64,000 bases of DNA from Candidatus Latescibacterota bacterium (lineage in GTDB: Bacteria; JAAXHH01). The notes under the pieces are model-generated. The model was not told the DNA's origin, did not search any database, and saw nothing but the letters and a program-made list of their open reading frames with translations. The translations under genes and the position numbers were made by a program. The stretch lies in the NCBI GenBank assembly GCA_022823465.1, contig JAJEHX010000038.1, positions 39,493-103,492 of the forward strand, written 5' to 3'. This document shows, in pieces, positions 8,771 to 17,016 of this stretch (position 1 is its first letter; the number at the start of each line of letters is the position of its first letter).

Positions 8771-9598
8771 GTGAGATTCTGCTTGACGCGTGATCCGAAA
8801 GCCCGGAAATTACGCGGCGAATCCGCTTATCTGTATTGTACCCCGGCTACGGGTGCCGCATTGCATACCAGCGACCGCATAACGCAATCGGACTTCGTGT
8901 ATCTCAGGCTGCAGGGCCCGGGGCAGGTGGGCATGTCGTTTTCCGATGCGTATCCCGACTATCATCCACAGGATCGCGTGGGGTTTGTTTCCCCCCGGCT
9001 GGAAGACGGAATTTACGGGTTGAGCGCCGCCGTTCTGGGTCTGGCGACCGGGTTCTATGACCGTCTCCGGTCGAAAGGCGACGTATTCTTCGACTATCCC
9101 CTGCATCATGCTTTCATAGGGGCGCAGGGGGCGCGGGTACACACACGAAGCGGGGACCTGCAACTGTCCATCGGGGAGATGGGAGGCGCCTGGGGCTGGT
9201 TGGACGTCTGGCCGGAGACCAATTGGCATCTCTGCCCTGCGACTCCAGTAAGCATGCTCGAAGCAGTATTTCGTCACCAGGTCAACCGGGTATTCTGGCC
9301 AGCCTCGTTCATGCCGGACAAGGTGGATGCGCCGCTTTCGCATTATGCCCGGCAATTGCTAGACGCCCGGCTGAAATCCGTCTGGTATTACGACGGTGAG
9401 GATGGGGACGTGGAAGTCCGGGCCGCCGGGGCCGCGGCAGACGTGATCAGGGAGAGCCTGGAACGTCTGCCCTCAGGCGGCACAGGAAACCGCCACGCGT
9501 TGGACCGCACGGCCGGACAACGGATCGATAACCGATTTAAAGCAGTGGAACCTGAAGCGTTTCTTGAAGATATGTCGGCCTGCTTCACTGATGGATGA
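8771..9598 (+). CDS. Uncharacterised protein, 275 aa
   Basis: I do not recognise a family. The GTG at 8771 lies 5 bp after the dCMP deaminase stop, so co-transcription is likely. The protein appears soluble, with no signal peptide or membrane segment. It is aromatic-rich in the middle (FFDYPLHHAFIG, GGAWGWLDVWPETNWHLCP) and ends in a charged, lower-complexity tail. Base composition and codon use look like its neighbours. A short hairpin (CTTCAC...GTGAAG, about 9583-9607) brackets its stop codon. The start could be later; the first 15 residues carry little signal. Confidence 0.6.
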   Translation: MRFCLTRDPKARKLRGESAYLYCTPATGAALHTSDRITQSDFVYLRLQGPGQVGMSFSDAYPDYHPQDRVGFVSPRLEDGIYGLSAAVLGLATGFYDRLRSKGDVFFDYPLHHAFIGAQGARVHTRSGDLQLSIGEMGGAWGWLDVWPETNWHLCPATPVSMLEAVFRHQVNRVFWPASFMPDKVDAPLSHYARQLLDARLKSVWYYDGEDGDVEVRAAGAAADVIRESLERLPSGGTGNRHALDRTAGQRIDNRFKAVEPEAFLEDMSACFTDG

Positions 9599-9697
9599 AA
9601 GGTGAAGCCTGGTCGTAATAGCGTTCGAACGAACCACGAAAGGCCTGCCATGTTGTCCTGCACGGCCGGCCGAGATGCAAGAAAGGAGCAGTGACTC

Positions 9698-11098
9698 ATG
9701 GTGGACAAATCCTTCCTGTTCGACGATGACGCCATGCGCGACTTCATCGTAAACGGCTACCATGTGATCAAGGTGGATAAGCCGGTCGCGCTGCACGATG
9801 ACATTTATGAGAAAACGAAGACGATCATCGACGAAGACGGGAATCCGGGAAACAACCTGTTGCCTCGCGTGCCCGAGATCCAACAGGTCTACGACGATCC
9901 CTCGGTTCAAGGCGCGCTGACGAGTCTGCTCGGACCGGACTACGTCATGCACGCCCACCGCCACCCGCACGTGAATCCGGCGAACAGCCGGGGAGGCAAC
10001 TGGCACAAGGACAGCTACTGGGGTTACACCAAGGTGCGGGATCACCATCCGCGCTGGATCATGGCAATGTACTATCCCCAGGACACCCCGGTTGAAATCG
10101 GACCGACGGGGGTAATACCGGGCAGCCATTATATCGAGTCCCGAGAAGAGACCGTCGGCGGGAACGGGTCGGTCCCCGATGGTTTTCCCGCAAGCGGCGA
10201 GGCCGGCACTGTTACGATTATACATTTCGACCTGTGGCACCGGGCGTTTCCCAATCAGACGGACAAGGTCCGTTACATGATGAAGTTCCAGTTCACGAGA
10301 ATGACGGAACCAGACCGGCCCTACTGGAACAGGCAGCGCGACGATATCGACCTCGGCGACCTGTCGGATCATCCCCGGAGCGCCATGTGGCGAAACACGT
10401 GGCACTGGCTCGCCGGAAACGGGTCGGCCGGGAGCGGGCAGGCAGACGCGGAACACGTCGAGGCGCTCGCCGGAGACCTGACCCATGCACTCGAAGAGAA
10501 GCGCCTGCACGCGGCCTATACCCTGGCGGAGTGCGGAGAATCCGCCCTTTCCCATCTCCTTGAAGCGCTCCAGCACGAAAATGACGAAGTCCGGCGCGAT
10601 GCGTGTTACGGGATCAGCGCGCTGGGTCCCGCGGCCGTCGAACCGCTGGTTTCCCTGCTCGGACACGGGAACGAACGCGTCCGGGGATACGCGGTCTACG
10701 CCCTTGGAGACATCCGGCACCACAGCCCGTCGGTAGCAGAGCACCTGGCGGGTCTTACGGACGACCCGTCGCCCTTCGTCCGTCAGAACGCGGCCGATGC
10801 CCTGGGCCAGATCAAGCTGGCCGCGGATTCGACCGTCCCCGCGCTGATCGGTTTGATGAAGGACGAGGATGAGCAGGTGCGGTCCAGGACCGCCTACGCG
10901 CTGGCCCGGTTCGGAGACGAGGCCCAGGCGGCCATCCAGGATCTCGCGGACGCGTGTTACGATGAAAACAGGTACGTGCAGGGCCATGCCGCCGTCGCCC
11001 TCGAACAGATCGGCACGCCGGAAGCCCTGCGCACGCTGCTGCACTGGCTGCAGGCCTCGCGGTGGTGCCCCCTGACGACGGCGAAGAGCACGTATTAG
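9698..11098 (+). CDS. Phytanoyl-CoA dioxygenase (PhyH) domain fused to HEAT repeats
   Basis: A 466-residue two-part protein. The ATG at 9698 has AAAGGAG ten nt upstream. Residues ~1-225 are a PhyH-type Fe(II)/2-oxoglutarate dioxygenase, with the HxD pair in NWHKDSYWG (His about 103, Asp about 105) and the distal His in HFDLWHRAF (about 181), followed by a basic RYMMKFQF strand. Residues ~250-466 contain at least five HEAT-like repeats, visible as the recurring cores EVRRDACYGISALG, ERVRGYAVYALGDI, PFVRQNAADALGQI, EQVRSRTAYALARFG and YVQGHAAVALEQIG. The oxygenase would hydroxylate a small molecule or a protein residue, and the HEAT part is likely a binding scaffold. This fusion is uncommon in my knowledge of the family. 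Confidence 0.92.
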   Translation: MVDKSFLFDDDAMRDFIVNGYHVIKVDKPVALHDDIYEKTKTIIDEDGNPGNNLLPRVPEIQQVYDDPSVQGALTSLLGPDYVMHAHRHPHVNPANSRGGNWHKDSYWGYTKVRDHHPRWIMAMYYPQDTPVEIGPTGVIPGSHYIESREETVGGNGSVPDGFPASGEAGTVTIIHFDLWHRAFPNQTDKVRYMMKFQFTRMTEPDRPYWNRQRDDIDLGDLSDHPRSAMWRNTWHWLAGNGSAGSGQADAEHVEALAGDLTHALEEKRLHAAYTLAECGESALSHLLEALQHENDEVRRDACYGISALGPAAVEPLVSLLGHGNERVRGYAVYALGDIRHHSPSVAEHLAGLTDDPSPFVRQNAADALGQIKLAADSTVPALIGLMKDEDEQVRSRTAYALARFGDEAQAAIQDLADACYDENRYVQGHAAVALEQIGTPEALRTLLHWLQASRWCPLTTAKSTY

Positions 11099-11175
11099 CG
11101 GACGGTTGCCCGACCAGCTTCATGTTGGGCCGGTGCATGATCGCGCGGTCGGTCTGGGTCGACCCGCGGTTCCTG

Positions 11176-13146
11176 CTACCAGTCGTGCATCATGTGACCC
11201 TGCCCAGGATAGAACAGGGCATCCGCGATGAAGGACAACACGATGCCGGTCGTATATCCAAGCAGCATGCCCAGGAAGAACCGCTGGCCCGTTCGGTAGG
11301 CGCCGGTCCCGATCTTCAGCAGGATGTATTTGGCGAGCCAGGCGAGGAAGACGGACAGGATCGAGTCTCGGATATTGCTGGCGAAGCAGATGGCGAACCC
11401 CACCGGGGCCAGGGGCCACCAGACCAGCCAGTGTCTGAGTTTGAGCAGGATCAGGAAGATCACCGCGCCCGCCGCCATGAACCAGGGCTCGTTCTGCCCC
11501 AGGGAAAGCGGGTTCTTCATCCAGGTTACGATTTCTTCGTAGTAGAAAGTGTTGAGGTTGGTGAACGCGCCCCCGCCGAAATTGTACGCTCCGATCTCAT
11601 ATCCCGCCTGTATCGTATAGGCAACAGCCGTGACCATGCTGACCAGGAAGGTGACGGCAAGCACGAGCAGCAGCCCCTTCTTCCGCGGCCAGAACCCATC
11701 CGTCAGGCGATCGGCCAGCACGACCGATCCCATCCCCAGTCCGCGCCAGTTCCGCGCGTAGGCGCTCGCCAGGCCCAGCGACGTCAGACTCGACCTGGAA
11801 ATGTTGCCGGATCCAATGGTAAGAACGGAGATCTGGTGCGCGTTCACGGGCAGGTCGAGGAATACCACCCCTGTTTCCGCGATGACCTTCGTCGTGCCGA
11901 AGTAAAGGATGAACAGGAAGGCCAGGAACACCGCCATCACCGGAAGCGACAGGCCGGACTGGTACAGCCAGGCGCAGATGAAGGCGGATCCCAACAGAAA
12001 CCCGATCACGGCGGTCCTGTAGGAAATGAGTTCCCTGGAATCGTCCAGACCGGCATCCCGCCCCGCCGCTTTCCTCAATACCCCCGCCAGGTGCCGCCTG
12101 GCCGCCCAGAGACTGTAGCCCACATACACGAGGAACCCGCCGAAAAACTGTGCGTTGACACCGCCGCTGCCGCCCGGGCCTCCACCTTCCGTGTTAAGGC
12201 CGATAAGAGTTAATGTTCCTACTTCGAGAATACCCAGCATGAAGAAGACCCAGATGCTCAGCAGGATGTCGACGTTGATGAAGTAGCCGAAGCAGAGCAT
12301 GTAGGGGCTGATGCGCAGGGGGATGGAGGGGAACATGGGGCTCAACTGAAGAGGCGTTTCAAAGAAGGTGCCGACGGGCAGTTGCGGCACGATATGGGCG
12401 AAGGACACGATATTCCAGAGTGCGACGGCCAGCGCGAGGCCGAACCCGATCTGGAAGAGGCGGTCGTAGACCAGCTTCGGCCAGCGTCCAGGCGACTGGT
12501 CGCCGGCGATGAGCTCGAGGGGGACCTGTACCAGGGGAAAGGTCAACCGCTCGTACTCCACCCACTGCTTCCTGAATATCGTCGCCACGCAGGCGCCGAC
12601 GACGAAAATGGCCACAAAGAAGCTCATCCACCAGGCGACAGGGATGATCCAGGGAGACCAGGGTATGGTCCCGCCCGGGGGAAGGCCTTCGTAAAACCAG
12701 CCCATGGCGTTGTTCTGGTTGCTCGCCACGAGCCATTCCGGCAGAAAAGGATGGAAGAGCTCCACCCACTGGTTTTCCGGCTGGGCGAAGTAGAAGGGCG
12801 TCGATATGATGGTCAGGAAGTACGATATGAAGGCCTTGCCCGGAATGAGGCTCGAAATGAGCAGTATGCAGAAGATCAGCGCCAGTTCCCTGCCTGTGAA
12901 GGCGGCGCGCTGAGAGATACCTCGGGCAAAGGGGTTGTACACGAAGGTTACGAGCAGGAACAGGGCCAGTGCGGATATGGGCAGGTGGGCCACCGACATG
13001 CGGGACGTGTGCAGGATATAGGTCCCGTAGGTCACCCAGATATTGAGGATGATGGCCAGGACCAGGGCCGTGGCCAGGGACCGCGACGTAATCACCGAGG
13101 TCGGCGTGGGTGCCTTCTGCGGCGTATGCGTGGTTGTGTCAGTCAA
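11176..13146 (-). CDS. DUF6785/DUF6784-like polytopic membrane protein (OPT-like)
   Basis: A 656-residue protein with roughly 14-16 membrane segments. After a short soluble Thr/Pro-rich tail, ALVLAIILNIWVTYGTYILH begins the first segment. The motif EYERLTFPLVQVPLEL also appears, as NDVERLTFPLARV, in the protein at 46010-48034, so the two are distant homologues. I relate both to the oligopeptide-transporter-like DUF6785/6784 families, based on memory and not on a search. The start is TTG at 13146 without a clear ribosome-binding site. It sits between the PhyH-HEAT gene (convergent) and a sulfatase on the same strand, which suggests uptake of a degraded substrate. Confidence 0.82.
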   Translation of the reverse strand: MTDTTTHTPQKAPTPTSVITSRSLATALVLAIILNIWVTYGTYILHTSRMSVAHLPISALALFLLVTFVYNPFARGISQRAAFTGRELALIFCILLISSLIPGKAFISYFLTIISTPFYFAQPENQWVELFHPFLPEWLVASNQNNAMGWFYEGLPPGGTIPWSPWIIPVAWWMSFFVAIFVVGACVATIFRKQWVEYERLTFPLVQVPLELIAGDQSPGRWPKLVYDRLFQIGFGLALAVALWNIVSFAHIVPQLPVGTFFETPLQLSPMFPSIPLRISPYMLCFGYFINVDILLSIWVFFMLGILEVGTLTLIGLNTEGGGPGGSGGVNAQFFGGFLVYVGYSLWAARRHLAGVLRKAAGRDAGLDDSRELISYRTAVIGFLLGSAFICAWLYQSGLSLPVMAVFLAFLFILYFGTTKVIAETGVVFLDLPVNAHQISVLTIGSGNISRSSLTSLGLASAYARNWRGLGMGSVVLADRLTDGFWPRKKGLLLVLAVTFLVSMVTAVAYTIQAGYEIGAYNFGGGAFTNLNTFYYEEIVTWMKNPLSLGQNEPWFMAAGAVIFLILLKLRHWLVWWPLAPVGFAICFASNIRDSILSVFLAWLAKYILLKIGTGAYRTGQRFFLGMLLGYTTGIVLSFIADALFYPGQGHMMHDW

Positions 13147-13237
13147 GCAGGACTCGCATCGGTTTCAGGGTACCGGGTCGCCGTGGTATGCGCGATGTGA
13201 GCACTTGCATCGCCGGGCCGGCGCGGCGTATGCTGCA

Positions 13238-14620
13238 TCAGGAAGACTGCCGTTCCTGCCATTCGACCTCCATGGGATCGGGTATGGCATAGGGTTTGAC
13301 GCGTTGTTCGTGCAGCCATTCCGACAGGTAATGATCCATTCTGTGCAGGTTTTCCGGCTGATCTTCCGCCAGGTTCCTCGTCTGGTACGGATCGTTTCGC
13401 ATATCGTACAGGGCCACCGGGTCGAACCGGTAGCCGAAGTCGTCGTAAGTCCTGATCATGAGATGATCGGCCGTCCGCACCGCCCGCTGCAGCGTGTACA
13501 GGCCGTGACCCCAGACCAGGTAGTCGTGCAGGCGGCAGTTCCCCGTGGCGAGTCCCTCCGCGAAGGAACGGCCGTCGTAGTATTCGGGCACTTCGTCGCC
13601 CGCCAGGTCGATCAGGGTGGCGCTGAAGTCCACGTTGTACAGCAGATCGCCGCAGGAGGATCCGGGCTTCGTAACCCCCGGCCACTTGATGACCAGCGGA
13701 ATCCGGTGTATGCATTCGTCGGCGCAGACGTGGTCGCCGTAGATGCCGTGCTCCCCCATGGCTTCACCGTGATCGGCCGAAATGATGACCGCCGTGTCGT
13801 CCAGGTCGCCCAGGGCGTCCAGTACCTGCTGCACGTGGTGGTCGGTGTACCGGATTTCCGCGTCATAACCGGTCACCATGTGATGCAGATCGTGGGTATC
13901 CCGGATGGCGTCGGGCATGTTCGGCGTGGGGCTGGACCGGTCCTGGGGAAAGAGATGGGACGCGGTAAACCACCCGCTTATGTCCTGGTGGCCGCCTATC
14001 GCATCGTTGTCCGGCCAGTCTGCCGCCGCCGGATGGACCGCCATGCGGTCGAACCAGTCGCGGGGCGCTTCGTAAACCCGGTGCGGGTCCCAGTAGTTGA
14101 TGTACAGGAAGTAATCGTCGCGATCGCCGTTCGCGGCGATCCAGCGCAGTACGGCCTCGTTGACTTCGTCCGCCGTCTCCGATCCCGTCTTCAGATTGGG
14201 CGAATGGAACTCCGACCAGCCCAGGCCGAACCAGGTCGCGCAGTGCCGGGCAGGAAAATTGGAGAAGCAGACGGTATCGTAGCCATGCTGGCGCAGCCTT
14301 CGCTGGACCAACTGGTTCCGCTCGTCGGGACCGCCGTATCGCTGTTCGAGGATCTGCAGCTTCGAAGCGGGGCCGCCGTGGGTCACCACTCCGTTGTTGA
14401 TCCCGAAACGGCCTGTGATCCAGCCGTGCCTGGAGGGCATGCAGGGGGAGTCCGCGCAGTAGTACCGGTCGAACCGCATCCCCTGCGCGGCGATTTCATC
14501 TATGGCGGGCGAGGTGGGTCGGCCATATCCATAGCAACCCAGGTGGTCGGGCCTCAGACTGTCGATGTCGAAATAGACGATGCGCAAGGAGGAATACCGG
14601 TATCCTGGGTATAAAGACAA
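13238..14620 (-). CDS. Type I sulfatase with intact formylglycine motif
   Basis: A 460-residue arylsulfatase-superfamily enzyme. The N-terminal strand VYFDIDSLRPDHLGCYGYG supplies the metal Asp residues, and CMPSR (Cys60) matches the CxPSR signal for conversion of Cys to formylglycine. SADHGEAMGEHGIYGD carries the downstream metal ligands. No signal peptide is visible, so it may be cytoplasmic. The frame opens right after the stop of the ferredoxin oxidoreductase gene; both TTG 14620 and TTG 14587 are possible starts, the second giving the more family-like N-terminus. It probably removes sulfate from a sugar or aryl ester. Confidence 0.92.
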   Translation of the reverse strand: MSLYPGYRYSSLRIVYFDIDSLRPDHLGCYGYGRPTSPAIDEIAAQGMRFDRYYCADSPCMPSRHGWITGRFGINNGVVTHGGPASKLQILEQRYGGPDERNQLVQRRLRQHGYDTVCFSNFPARHCATWFGLGWSEFHSPNLKTGSETADEVNEAVLRWIAANGDRDDYFLYINYWDPHRVYEAPRDWFDRMAVHPAAADWPDNDAIGGHQDISGWFTASHLFPQDRSSPTPNMPDAIRDTHDLHHMVTGYDAEIRYTDHHVQQVLDALGDLDDTAVIISADHGEAMGEHGIYGDHVCADECIHRIPLVIKWPGVTKPGSSCGDLLYNVDFSATLIDLAGDEVPEYYDGRSFAEGLATGNCRLHDYLVWGHGLYTLQRAVRTADHLMIRTYDDFGYRFDPVALYDMRNDPYQTRNLAEDQPENLHRMDHYLSEWLHEQRVKPYAIPDPMEVEWQERQSS

Positions 14621-14623
14621 CCG

Positions 14624-15886
14624 CTACGCTGCGACGGCCTTGTCGATGATGACCTTCATCTTGTCGCCGTGCTTGTGACGGCTCGCGGCTTCGACGAGGG
14701 CTTCGATGGGCAGGAACCCGTTGTCCTGGAGCCAGTACGCGATGGCGGCCAGGGCCGCGCCTTTCAACCCGCCCGTCTTCCTGAAGTCCCGGGTCAGCAG
14801 GTCGGTCGGACCGGGCGGACCGGCTAGTCCCTCCAGTTCGGGGCCGAGTTTCGTGTCCGCGATGACCAGGGTGTGTTCACCGATGCGGGACCGCACCTTG
14901 TCCAGTCCGTCCTGCGAGATGACGATCATGATGTCGGGGCAGTCGATCCCGGTGTAATGGATGGGCGGTCTGGACAGGATGACCTCCGCGACGGAGAAGC
15001 CGGTGCCGATCGTGATGGGATAGTCGCCCTTCTTGGTGGCGGACAGGCCGGCCGTGATGCCCGCCGTGGAGAGCAGGTCACCGGCGGACTGGATGGCCTC
15101 GCCGGCCGAACCCGCTATGATGATTTCCAGGCGGCCGTCCAGGGGCGCTTCGCAGGTGTGTTCGATCGGTTTCAGGGCATCCAGCAGGGACCGGCCCTCC
15201 GCGCGATGGGGACCGCCCGTCGGGCGCTGGTTTTTCGATATTACACTCTCATAGTCAGACACGTCGTGCAGTTCCTGGACCTTCCTCAGACCGTAGGCCG
15301 GGCACATCTCGACGATTTCTATGAGTGAGAACCCCGGTGTGGACAGGGCCTCTTTCCATAGCTCGGCCGTATCCTTACCGATAAACGTCCGCGCAGTATA
15401 CGCCGCGCCGGCATTGTGGGCAAGTGCGCAAATGTCGTATCCAGGTACCGCCGACTCCGGCCGGTCCGGTTCCTTGAATTCGGTGGAGGAAAGCCCGCTG
15501 GTCTGGCCGCCCGTCATCCCGTAGACCATGTTGTTCTGCACCACGAGGGTGAGGTCCAGATTGTGCCGCGCCGCCTCGAGCAGGTGCTGCAGGCCGATCG
15601 TGGCGCCGCCGTCGCCCTGCAGGGCGATGATCTTCTTGTCCGGATGTTCAAGGCCCATGCGGATGCCCATGGCCAGGGCGACCGCCCGGCCGTGCAGGCC
15701 GTGAATGGTATGGCAGGTCAGCAGGGGGTCCACGAGCCCCGTACAGCCGATGTCGCTCACCACGATGACATCGAGGGGATGCACGTCCATATCCACGAGG
15801 GCCTTGCTCATGGACTTGTTGGCGACGGTATGGCCACAGCCCGGGCAGTAGGGCATTTTCAGGTCATTCAGGATGGCTTCCTGCAT
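14624..15886 (-). CDS. 2-oxoacid:ferredoxin oxidoreductase, beta-gamma fusion subunit
   Basis: A 420-residue protein joining two OFOR subunits. Residues ~1-230 are the thiamine-diphosphate beta subunit: YCPGCGH (Cys14, Cys17), LQGDGGATIGLQHLL as the TPP motif near residue 93, and a further Cys in EMCPAYGLRKV. Residues ~245-400 match the gamma domain, beginning LEIIIAGSAGEAIQSAGDLL and continuing with SVAEVILSRPPI. The usual gene arrangement keeps these separate or fuses gamma to alpha. It overlaps the alpha-subunit gene by 19 bp and has AAGGAG upstream, so the two are coupled. It should oxidise a 2-oxoacid to acyl-CoA and reduce ferredoxin. Confidence 0.9.
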   Translation of the reverse strand: MQEAILNDLKMPYCPGCGHTVANKSMSKALVDMDVHPLDVIVVSDIGCTGLVDPLLTCHTIHGLHGRAVALAMGIRMGLEHPDKKIIALQGDGGATIGLQHLLEAARHNLDLTLVVQNNMVYGMTGGQTSGLSSTEFKEPDRPESAVPGYDICALAHNAGAAYTARTFIGKDTAELWKEALSTPGFSLIEIVEMCPAYGLRKVQELHDVSDYESVISKNQRPTGGPHRAEGRSLLDALKPIEHTCEAPLDGRLEIIIAGSAGEAIQSAGDLLSTAGITAGLSATKKGDYPITIGTGFSVAEVILSRPPIHYTGIDCPDIMIVISQDGLDKVRSRIGEHTLVIADTKLGPELEGLAGPPGPTDLLTRDFRKTGGLKGAALAAIAYWLQDNGFLPIEALVEAASRHKHGDKMKVIIDKAVAA

Positions 15887-17001
15887 TGCCTTACTCCTTC
15901 TGCGATCTCCTGCGGGGTGATCATGTGGCCTATTTTGTTGACGCCGTGAATGCGATCGTGCTGATGGTTCCCGTAGAGCAGTTCCCGCAGCAGGCCGGCG
16001 ATATTCTCCTCCACGACGACGATGTGATCGTATGCCTCAAGCATCTCGTAGATACGGGGCGGTACCGGCAGCAGCGTCTTCATGACCAGGAGCGATACCG
16101 ATTCGCCGTTCGCCCGCAGCAGGCCCAACGCCTCCCTGGAGGCCTCCGCGGAGATGCCGTAGGTCAGAATGACCGTATCGGCGCCCTCGTCCGGATCGTG
16201 GTCGAAATAGGTGTAATCATCGATACTTTGTTCGATCTTGTTCTTGAGCCGTTCGGTATTGCCGAGGGCCTCGGGGCTGTTCTTCTGGGTGATGCCCTCC
16301 ATGTCATGGGTCGATGAGTTCAGCCGGACCTGGTGCAGGTCGTTGCCCAGGGGCAGGAAGGGCGGCGCCAGGTTTCCATTGACCCCGTAGGTCTTGTATG
16401 CCCCGTTCCCCTCGTGCAGGTGGCGTTCCGCCAACTGTACATCCTTCAGGCCGGAAACGTCCATGTTTTGATTGGTCATGACCATTTCTTTCGAGGTCAG
16501 CAATACCACCGGAGTGCGGAGGTTGACCGCCGTGTGCACGCTGGCGGCCGCCATGTCCCAGCAGTCGTTCAGGTTCGAGGGACAGAACACCGGAAGCGAA
16601 TACCCCCCGGATATGCATCCCCTGAGCAGGAGCAGGTCTCCCTGGCCGCCCGTCGTGGCCGATCCGGTACTCGGTCCGAGACGCTGGGCGAGGATGATGA
16701 CCATGGGCAGTTCCATCATGAAGGACATGTTGATCGATTCGATCATCAGGGCGAAACCAGGAAACGCGGAGGCGGTAACGGGAAACACGCCCGCCGAGGA
16801 GAAGCCGGCGGACCATTGCAGCGCGGTAATCTCGTCCGGGGCCTCCAGGGCGATGGGAATGCGTTGCTTGGCGCCCGCGAAGAGCCAGTTGACCGGCGTG
16901 ATGGGATATCCGATGTAGGCGCTCGCACCGGCCCGGGCCATCGCCTCGATGATCAGCCTGGATCCGTCCAGGAAGACCATGCGTTCCCTAGTCGTCGTCA
17001 T
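15868..17001 (-). CDS. 2-oxoacid:ferredoxin oxidoreductase subunit alpha
   Basis: A 377-residue OFOR alpha subunit (PFOR domain I plus domain II). ASAYIGYPITPVNWLF near residue 35 is the PYR-domain signature, and TTGGQGDLLLLRG follows around residue 113. It lacks a gamma domain, consistent with gamma being fused to the beta subunit encoded next. GGAG lies nine nucleotides before the ATG. The gene follows the membrane Fe-S oxidoreductase by 15 bp. The substrate (2-oxoglutarate, branched-chain or aryl 2-oxoacid) is not evident from sequence alone. Confidence 0.92.
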   Translation of the reverse strand: MTTTRERMVFLDGSRLIIEAMARAGASAYIGYPITPVNWLFAGAKQRIPIALEAPDEITALQWSAGFSSAGVFPVTASAFPGFALMIESINMSFMMELPMVIILAQRLGPSTGSATTGGQGDLLLLRGCISGGYSLPVFCPSNLNDCWDMAAASVHTAVNLRTPVVLLTSKEMVMTNQNMDVSGLKDVQLAERHLHEGNGAYKTYGVNGNLAPPFLPLGNDLHQVRLNSSTHDMEGITQKNSPEALGNTERLKNKIEQSIDDYTYFDHDPDEGADTVILTYGISAEASREALGLLRANGESVSLLVMKTLLPVPPRIYEMLEAYDHIVVVEENIAGLLRELLYGNHQHDRIHGVNKIGHMITPQEIAEGVRQCRKPS

Positions 17002-17016
17002 TGTCCCATGCTCCAG

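Noticed and set aside
13238..14620. Initial idea that the first sulfatase also lacks its nucleophile.
   Set aside because: Cys60 with CMPSR is present in the correct position.
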